Shown here: positions 26,601-35,600 of the stretch, one piece after another
How the letters are laid out: each line of letters starts with the position of its first letter
Numbering within the stretch: the first letter of the stretch is position 1
Assembly: GCF_014203095.1 (NCBI RefSeq)
Contig: NZ_JACHIG010000021.1
Span: 1 to 41,997, forward strand
Length of the DNA stretch: 41,997 nucleotides
Direction: 5' to 3'
Source of the DNA: Prosthecobacter vanneervenii
GTDB lineage: Bacteria > Verrucomicrobiota > Verrucomicrobiia > Verrucomicrobiales > Verrucomicrobiaceae
Notes under the pieces: generated by a model
What the model saw: the letters and a program-made list of their open reading frames with translations, nothing else
The model's database searches: none
What the model was told of the DNA's origin: nothing
Position numbers and translations under genes: made by a program

Positions 26601-29600
26601 TCAAGCGCAGCGAGCAATCTGGTGATCAATGGGGGAACATTTGCCTATGCGGGAGCCGCGGCGAGTACAGACAGGCTCTTTAGCGTAGGCACGGCCGGGG
26701 CCACTCTGACTGTGCTTGGCAGCGGCGGTGTTACCTTCACGAATACCGGGAGCATAGACTTCAATGGTCAGACAGGGGCACGCACTCTCACGCTGGCGAA
26801 TGCAAGCGCCGGCACCAGCACGATAGCAGCAGTCATCGGTGACAATGGCGGCCCAACATCAGTGACGAAGATCAATGCTGGCATCTGGGCTCTGACGGGT
26901 GCGAACACTTACACTGGAGCTACTACGATCAACGGAACCAGTTCCACCATACTAAGCGTGACCAGCCTGGCGAACGGGGGGAGCGCCAGCAATATTGGCG
27001 CGTCGAGCAACGCAGCGACCAATCTTGTGCTTAACGGCGGCACGCTCCGATATACCGGAACCGGAGCAAGCACTGACAGGCTTTTCAGTGTGGGAACAAG
27101 CGGAGGTATTTTGGATGCCTCTGGCACTGTTGCTGAACTGAAATTTACCAATACAGGAAGCATGGGATTCAACGGTCAGACGGGTGCACGCACGCTTATG
27201 CTGATCGGTACATATCTTGGGTTTAACACTGTGGCGGCTGTTATTGGGGACAATGGCGGAGCCACCTCGGTGACGAAGGCCGGTACTGGAAAATGGGTGC
27301 TGACTGGCAACAATACATATTCCGGCACCACAACCATCAGCGGGGGAGTGCTCCAAATCGGGTACCTCACCGCAAGCGGCACGGTGGGAACAGGGAATAT
27401 CGTGAACAACGGCATTTTGGTGCTGTATCGGACAGATGCCTTCACGTTGTCGAATGTCATCAGCGGGACCGGATCAGTTTCGCATGCACAGGGCGCCGCG
27501 ACTCTTGCCGGGCTGAATACTTACACAGGGACCACTGCTGTTGCAGCAGGCACCGTTATTGTGGACACGCTTGCCGATGGCGGGAGTGCCAGCAACATCG
27601 GGGCCTCCACCAACGCGGCCAACAATCTTCAACTCACCGGGGGTACGTTCAAATACACAGGGGCAGGAGTCAGCACGGATCGTCTTTTCACGATCGGAGT
27701 AACGGCAACGATTGATGCCTCCGGCACCGGGGCTTTAAACTTTACGAACACGGGGATCATGGGGAGGATGTTAACTGGAACACGGACGCTGACCCTGACC
27801 GGCACCAATACAGGCAGTAACACGATTGCCGCAGTCATCAGCGACAACACAGGGGCCACTTCATTAGTGAAGACCGGCACAGGAACCTGGGTGCTTTCTG
27901 GATTAAACACCTACACGGGTGTCAGCACTGTCAGCGGAGGCGTGCTGTCAGTCTCGAGCCTGGCAGATGGTGGTTCTGCAAGCAACATCGGAGGGGCGAC
28001 TAATGCGGCCACGAATCTTGTGCTGAATGGCGGCACTCTGCGGTATACAGGAGCAGCCGGAACTACGGATCATCTCTTCAGTGTGGGAACGGGCGGGGGG
28101 ACGCTGGATTCTTCGGGGACGGAGGGCATTACTTTCTCCAACTCAGGCAGCATGGGGTTCAATGGCCAGACCGGGGCGAGAACGCTGACGCTCACTGGAA
28201 CTGGCGCTTTTGCGACCAATCAGATTGCCGTGGGAATCGGAGATAACGGGGGTGCGACTTCGGTGGTCAAAAATGGAAGCGGCACATGGTCGATAACGGG
28301 GACGAACAGCTACACCGGCACCACCACGATCAACGCCGGGACTTTGATTGTTGGGGCCAATGGAATCCTCGGCAATTTGGGAACAGGCAACATCATCAAC
28401 AACGGGCAACTGATGGTCATGCGTTCGAACGCCTTGACGATGGCTCAGAGCATCAGCGGCAGCGGCAATCTTATCCAAGCGGCTGCAAACACGCTGACGC
28501 TGAGCGGAACCAACACCTACACCGGAGTCACGATGATCGGCGGCGGGGGCACGCTGAGCATTTCCAGCCTGGGCAACGGGGGCAGTGCGAGCGGGATTGG
28601 CGCCGCAACGAATGCTGCGGGCAACATCGAGTTTTCCAGTGTCAATGCGACACTCAAATACACGGGAGCGGCCACCAGCACGGACCGGCTTTTCAGCATT
28701 GATGCCGGGGCGGGAGCGGTGATTGATGCGTCTGGCACGGGGGCGATTAATTTCACCAACACCGGTGCCATGGGGCTGACACCTGGCGGCGCCAGTGCGC
28801 GCAGCCTGACACTGACAGGATCGAACACCGGCAACAACACGCTTGCCGCTGCGATTGGTGAAAGCGGGGTCACGACTTCAGTCAGCAAGACTGGCAACGG
28901 CACGTGGCTGCTGACAGGTGCAAACACCTACACCGGGGCGACGACGATCAGTGGAGGGAAACTGGTGGTCTCAAGCCTGGCTGATGGTGGAAGTGCCAGC
29001 AGCATTGGGGCTGCCAGCAATGCGGCGGGCAATCTGGTGCTCAATTCAGCCACACTGCAGTACACCGGCAGCGGTGGGAGCACGAACCGACTTTTCAGCA
29101 TTGGCACAGGCAGCGGGACGCTGGATGCCTCCGGCACCGGGGCCGTGAATTTTACCAATACAGGAGCCATGGGGTTTAACGGACAGAGCGGAACACGAGG
29201 GCTGTCACTTGCCGGCACAGGCACGGGGTCGCTGGCTGCCGCAATTGGTGACAATGGTGGAGCCACTATCGTTCTTCTGACAGGTTCTCCCACCTGGACA
29301 CTCAGCGGCGCCAGCACTTACACTGGTGGAACGCGGGTGTTTGGCGGCGTGCTCATTGTCTCCACACTGGCCGATGGCGGCCTGGCCAGCCCATTGGGCG
29401 CATCCAGCAATGCTGCGACCAATTTGTGGCTAAGCGGGGGAACACTGAGATACCTTGGGGCTGCTGTCAGCACGGACCGGTTGTTCACGCTGGGAGCCTT
29501 GAACAGCGCCTTAGACGCTTCAGGCACGGGAGCTGTGAAATTTACCAACACGGGCAGTCTGGATCTGAATGGAACGGGTGGTCGAATGCTCACGCTCACT

Positions 29601-32600
29601 GGCACCAACACCGACGACAATACACTGGCTGCGGGCATTGGTGATAATGGTGGGGCTACGATCCTGACCAAGTCTGGTGCAGGCAAGTGGGTGATCACGG
29701 GAGCCAACACCTATACGGGAGCCACCAATATCAACGCCGGCATATTGCAGGTGGGGGATGGAGGAACTACGGGCACGCTGGGGAGCGGGACGGTGAACAA
29801 CTCTGCAGCGCTCGTCATCAACCGCTCGGATGCGGTCACGATTGCCAACGCCATCAGCGGTACTGGAACGTTTACGCAGGCAGGTGCAGGAACAACCACA
29901 TTCAGCACCGGCACCAAAAGCTATACGGGAGCCACTTTTGTGAATGCGGGCAAGCTGCAGGCGGGAGGAACGAATGCCTTTAGCACGGGCTCGGCAGTGA
30001 CGGTGGCGAGCGGGGCGGTGCTGGAGGTGAATGGCTTCAATGTTGTTGTCGGCGGACTGTCAGGAGCGGGGACGGTGCAGAATGGGACGGCCACCGGAGC
30101 GACCCTGAATATTGGTGGCTCTGCCAACGCTTCGTTTGACGGGCTCATTCAAAATGGCGGCAGCGGGTTCATGTCCGTCAACAAGGGGGGGCTGGGAGGC
30201 ACGCTGACGCTGACGGGCAGCAATACCTACACGGGAGGAACTGTGGTCAGCGCTGGAACGCTGAGCGTCTCCACCCTGGCGAATGGCGGCGTGGCGAGCA
30301 ACATTGGGGCGTCCAGCAATGCGGCTTTCAACCTGCTTCTCAATGGTGGCACGCTCAGCTATACGGGAGCTGCCGTTTCTACTGACCGGTTGTTTTCCGT
30401 GACGACTGCGAATGGCACGCTGGATGCCTCGGGTACGGGAGCGGTGAATTTTACCAACACCGGAAGCATGGCCTTTAACAGCCAGACGGGGGCGCGCGTG
30501 CTGACGCTGACTGGAACAAATACCGGAGCGAATACGATCGCCGCAGTGATCGGCGACAACGGTGGGGCGACGGCGCTTTTGAAAACAGGAACGGGCAAAT
30601 GGGTGCTGACTGGAAACAGCAGCTACACGGGGGTCACGACCATCTCGGGCGGGGTGCTGGCTGTTTCTAGTCTGGCGAACGGGGGCTCCAGCAGCAGCCT
30701 GGGCGCGGCCACGAGCCTGGCCAGCAATCTGGTGATCGGCGGCGCTACTTTGCAATATCTGGGGGCGGCAGCCAGCACGGACCGGCTCTTCAGCGTGGGG
30801 AGCAGCGGCGGTACGCTGGATGCTTCTGGCACCGGTGCGGTGAATTTTACCAACACCGGAAGCATGGGATTTAATGGTGTGACAGGAACCCGTACGCTGA
30901 CACTCACGGGAACGAACACGGACAGCAACACGATCAACGCGATCATTGGTGACAACGGTGGTGCTACTACGGTGGTGAAATCTGGTGTGGGAACGTGGGT
31001 GCTGAATGGAGCGAACACCTACACCGGAAGCACCACGATCAACACCGGGGTGCTGCAAATCGGCAGCGGAGGCACCACAGGCACACTGGGGACTGGTGCC
31101 GTAACAAACAACGGCAACCTGACGATCAACCGTTCGGATGCCACCACGATCAGCAACACCATCAGCGGCAGCGGCTCCCTGATACAGGCAGGCAGTGGCA
31201 CGACGACGCTCAGCGGCAGCAATTCCTACGCAGGGGCGACGACGGTCACCGCAGGTGTCCTCAAGGTTTCCACGCTGGCCAATGGCGGCAGCAACAGCAA
31301 CATTGGCTCCTCCAACAATGCGGCCAGCAATGTGGTGCTGAATGGAGGTGCGCTGCAATATACCGGAGCGGCCGTGAGCACGAATCGTCTTTTCAGTGTG
31401 GGAACGAGCGGCGGCACGCTGGATGCCTCTGGCACTGGTGCGGTGAATTTCACGAACACGGGAAGCGTGGGGTTCAATGGCCAGAGTGGTGCGCGCACTT
31501 TGACTCTCACGGGGAGCAACACGGGCAGCAATACTCTGGCTGCGGTGATCGGTGACAGTGGGGGGGCTACATCGCTGACGAAGTCCGGTGCAGGCACCTG
31601 GGTGCTGACGGGAACGAATACTTACACGGGCACGACGACCATCAGCTCAGGGGTGCTGCAGGTGGGGAATGGTGGCACGAGCGGCTCTCTGGGCAGCGGT
31701 GCGGTGACCAATAATGCAAGCCTGGTCTTTAATCGGTCGGACGCGATTACCGTGGCCAACGTCATCGGTGGCAGCGGGTCTTTGACTCAGGCGGGCTCTG
31801 GAACCATGACGGTGAGCGGGGCTAACACCTACACGGGAAGCACCATCATCAACGCCGGAGTGCTGAGTGTGGCATCCATTGCAAACGGTGGCACCAGCAG
31901 CAATCTGGGAGCCTCCAGCAGTGCGGCGAGCAACCTCGTGATCAATGGCGGCACGCTGAAGTATACGGGGGCTGCGGCCACGACGGATCGTTTATTCAGC
32001 GTGGGGACGAGTGGCGGTACGGTGGATGCGTCCGGGACTGGGGCGGTGAATTTTACGAATGCCGGAAGCATGGGCTTTAACGGGCAGAGCGGAGCGCGCA
32101 CGGTGACGCTCACGGGCACGAACACTGGCAGCAACACGATCGCTGCAGGCATAGGTGACAACGGAGGGGCGACCGCGCTGGTGAAATCGGGCACGGGAAC
32201 CTGGGTGCTGATGGGAGCCAATACTTATACCGGCAGCACCACCATCAATGCCGGGGTGCTGCAGGTAGGCAACGGCAGCACCACGGGCACCTTGGGCAGC
32301 GGGGCGGTGATCAACAATGCTCAACTGACCGCCAACCGTTCCGACGCCATCACCATCAACAATACGATAAGTGGCGGCGGTTCGTTTACCCAGGCGGGGA
32401 CAGGGACCACGAGGCTGAGCGGCAGCAACTCCTACACTGGAGTGACGACGATCACCTCTGGAGTGATGAATGTGACGAGCCTGGCGAACGGCGGGAGCAG
32501 CAGCAACATTGGTGCGTCAAGCAATGCGGCCACGAACCTGGTGATCAATGGAGGGACGCTGCAATACACGGGGAGCAGCAATGTGAGCACGGACCGGCTT

Positions 32601-35600
32601 TTCAGTGTCGGGCTGGGCAGCGCGGTCATTGATGTGTCCGGAACGGGCACGGTGAATTTTACGAACACCGGAAGCATGGGTTTCAATGGGGAAAGCGGCG
32701 CGCGCACGCTGACTCTCACTGGGACGAACACGTCCGGGCAGAACATCATCGCCGCCGCCATCGGCGATTTTGGCGGGGCTACTTCCGTGACTATCGACGG
32801 CGCGGCTACATGGGTGCTCACGGGAGCCAACACCTATACAGGAGCCACGACCTTGAGCGCAGGTGTATTGCAGATCGGAGGCAACAGCCTGGCTTCCGCC
32901 ATCATCGTGGGAGCGAACGCCACCCTTGAGATCAATGGAGTGAATGCCAGCATAGGCTCCCTGGCCGGATCTGGAACTGTGCAGAACAATTCGGTGACTG
33001 CGGCGACGCTGACCCTGGGCGGAAACGATCTCAACACGACCTTCAGCGGTGTCATCAAAGATGGTGGTGCAGGTGCGCTGTCGCTGGTCAAAACGGGTGC
33101 GGGGACCTTTACGCTCACAGGAGCCAACACCTACAACGGAACGACGACGATCAGCGCGGGCGAACTGCAGGTGGGATCTGGCGGCACGACAGGAACGCTC
33201 GGCAGCGGGGCGGTGACGAACCATGCGCAACTGACGATCAACCGTTCGAACGCCATCACGCTGGCCAATGTGATTGGTGGAAGCGGGTCGCTCACGCAGG
33301 CGGGTGCCGGCACCACGACGCTGACGGGAAGCAACAGCTACAGCGGCAGCACGACCATCAGTGGTGGAGTGCTGAGTGTGGCCCTACTGGCGAACGGGGG
33401 GGCAAGCAGCAACATTGGAGCCTCTAGCAATGTGGCGAGCAATCTGGTGCTCAATGGCGGCACGCTGCAATACACGGGTGCGGATGTGAGCACGGACCGC
33501 TTGTTCAGCGTGGGAACGAATGGAGGCACGGTGGACGCATCTGGCACAGGTGCCGTGAATTTTACGAACACGGGCGGCCTGGGATTCAACGGGCAGATCG
33601 GCATCCGTACGCTGACCCTCACGGGGACGAACAGCGGAGGCAACACGCTGGCTGCAGTGATTGGCGACAATGGTGGAGCGACATCGGTGACAAAATCTGG
33701 GACGGGTACCTGGATCCTGACCGGTGCGAACAGCTACAGTGGCACCACGACGATCAATGGTGGTGTGCTGCAAGCGGGCAGCGGCGGCACTTCCGGTGCA
33801 CTGGGAAGCGGAGCTGTGATCAACAATGCCGCGCTCGTGATCAACCGCTCAGATTCCATCACGGTGGCGAACGACATGAGCGGAAGCGGTTCGCTGACGC
33901 ACGCAGGCATCGGGACGACGACGCTGACTGGAACGAACAGCTACAGCGGCAGCACGACGATCAGTGGTGGTGTATTGAGCGTGTCTGTGCTGGCCGATGG
34001 TGGCAGCAGCAGCAATCTGGGAGCCTCCAGCAATGCAGCGACGAATCTGGTGCTCAATGGAGGAACCCTGCAATACACAGGCGCGGATGTGAGTACGGAC
34101 CGCTTGTTTAGCGTGGGGAGCAATGGTGGCACCGTGGATGCCTCTGGTACGGGAGCGGTGAATTTTACCAATACCGGCAGCCTTGGCTTCAATGGCCAGA
34201 GCGGTGTGCGGACACTGACCCTGACGGGAGCCAACACGGGCAGCAACACGCTGGCGGCGGTGATGGGTGACAGCGGAGGAGCCACGACGCTGCTGAAATC
34301 TGGTGCAGGAACGTGGGTGATCACCGGAAACAACACCTACACGGGGACGACGACGATCAGCGCCGGGGAGCTGCAGGTCGGCGGTGGTGGAACAACGGGA
34401 GCGCTGGGGACAGGTGGTGTGATCAACCACGGCAGCCTGGTGCTGAACCGATCTGACGCCATGACAGTGGCCAATGATATCAGCGGGAGCGGGGGGCTCA
34501 CTCAAACAGGAGCTGGTACCACGACGCTGAGCGGGACCAGCAGCTACACTGGCGGCACGACAATCAATGGTGGCGTACTGAGTGTGGCCGTCCTTGCCAA
34601 CGGTGGTGAGAGCAGCAACATCGGAGCTTCAGGCAATGCGGCGACGAATCTGGTGCTCAATGGCGGCAGCCTGCAATACACGGGCGCGGATGTGAGCACA
34701 GATCGACTGTTTAGCGTGGGAGTAAATGGAGCCACAGTGGATGCATCAGGCACTGGCGCGGTGAATTTCACCAATACGGGCAGCCTGGGCTTCAATGGGC
34801 AGAGCGGCGCACGCACATTGACACTCAGTGGAAGCAATACGGGCAGCAACATGCTTGCCGCAGTGATCGGCGACAACGGCGGGGCGACGTCGCTGACGAA
34901 ATCCGGGGCTGGCACCTGGGTGCTGAGCGGTGCAAACACCTATACTGGCAGCACTTCAGTCAGTGCAGGCACCTTGCAGATCGGCGATGGCGGCACGACG
35001 GGCTCCCTCTCCGCCAGCAGCGCGCTGAGCACTGATGGAACGCTGGCCTTTAATCGTTCAAACACGGTGACGCAGGGGACAGATTTTGCCAACGTGATCA
35101 GCGGCAGCGGTGCTGTGACGCAGGCGGGAAGCGGCACGCTGACCCTCAACGGCAGCAACACGTACGCAGGAGCAACGAATGTGAACGCAGGCACGCTGGA
35201 AGTGACCAGCAACAACGCGCTGGGCACCAATGCCACAGGCACTGCAGTGGGCAGCGGCGGAACGCTGCTGCTTAACAACGTGAACTACAGCACGGCGGAA
35301 GATCTCACGCTCAATGGCAGTGGGGTCGGTGGCGGCGGGGCGCTACGCAACAGCGGCACGAGCACCTATTCGGGGCAGATCACTGCTGCGACGGATGCGA
35401 GCATCAATGCCGGTGGCGGCATCCTGACCCTCACGGGAGGGCTGGTGAAAGACGGCACTGTATTGACCATCACAGGAGGTGGCACGGTGTACGTGAGCGG
35501 CACGGGCATCAGCGGGGCGAGTGCAAACTCGGATCTGGTGGTGGATGGCACAAATCTGGTGGTCAGCGCGGACAGCGACTACAACGGCCCGACCACGGTG

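Larger units (their letters stand above)
21138..35153 (+). repeat. 43-block repeat region of the autotransporter
   Basis: Three in-frame block types make up 14 kb: 25 L blocks (~132 residues, usually 390-400 bp, marked by STDRLF), 15 S blocks (~69 residues, 207 bp, marked by LG-G-VTNN and NRSDA) and 3 M blocks (~100 residues, marked by VLELNG and GTVQNGTAT). Each begins with an (A/S/T)N(T/S)Y(T/S)G motif and ends in (L/V)(T/S)G. By eye the order is LLSMLSLLLSLLSLLSLLSLLSLLLSMLLSLSLSLMSLSLSLS. S blocks are never adjacent. Confidence 0.88.

Noticed and set aside
30060..31358. Minus-strand frames recurring in nearly every L block of the autotransporter, up to 432 residues
   Set aside because: They recur because the DNA repeats. 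The Pro/Val-rich or Arg/His-rich translations have no start signals or known domains and are antisense shadows.
21138..35153. Regular repeats that could suggest a CRISPR or satellite array
   Set aside because: Repeat periods are hundreds of bases, in frame, variable and fully coding; there are no short identical repeats with unique spacers.
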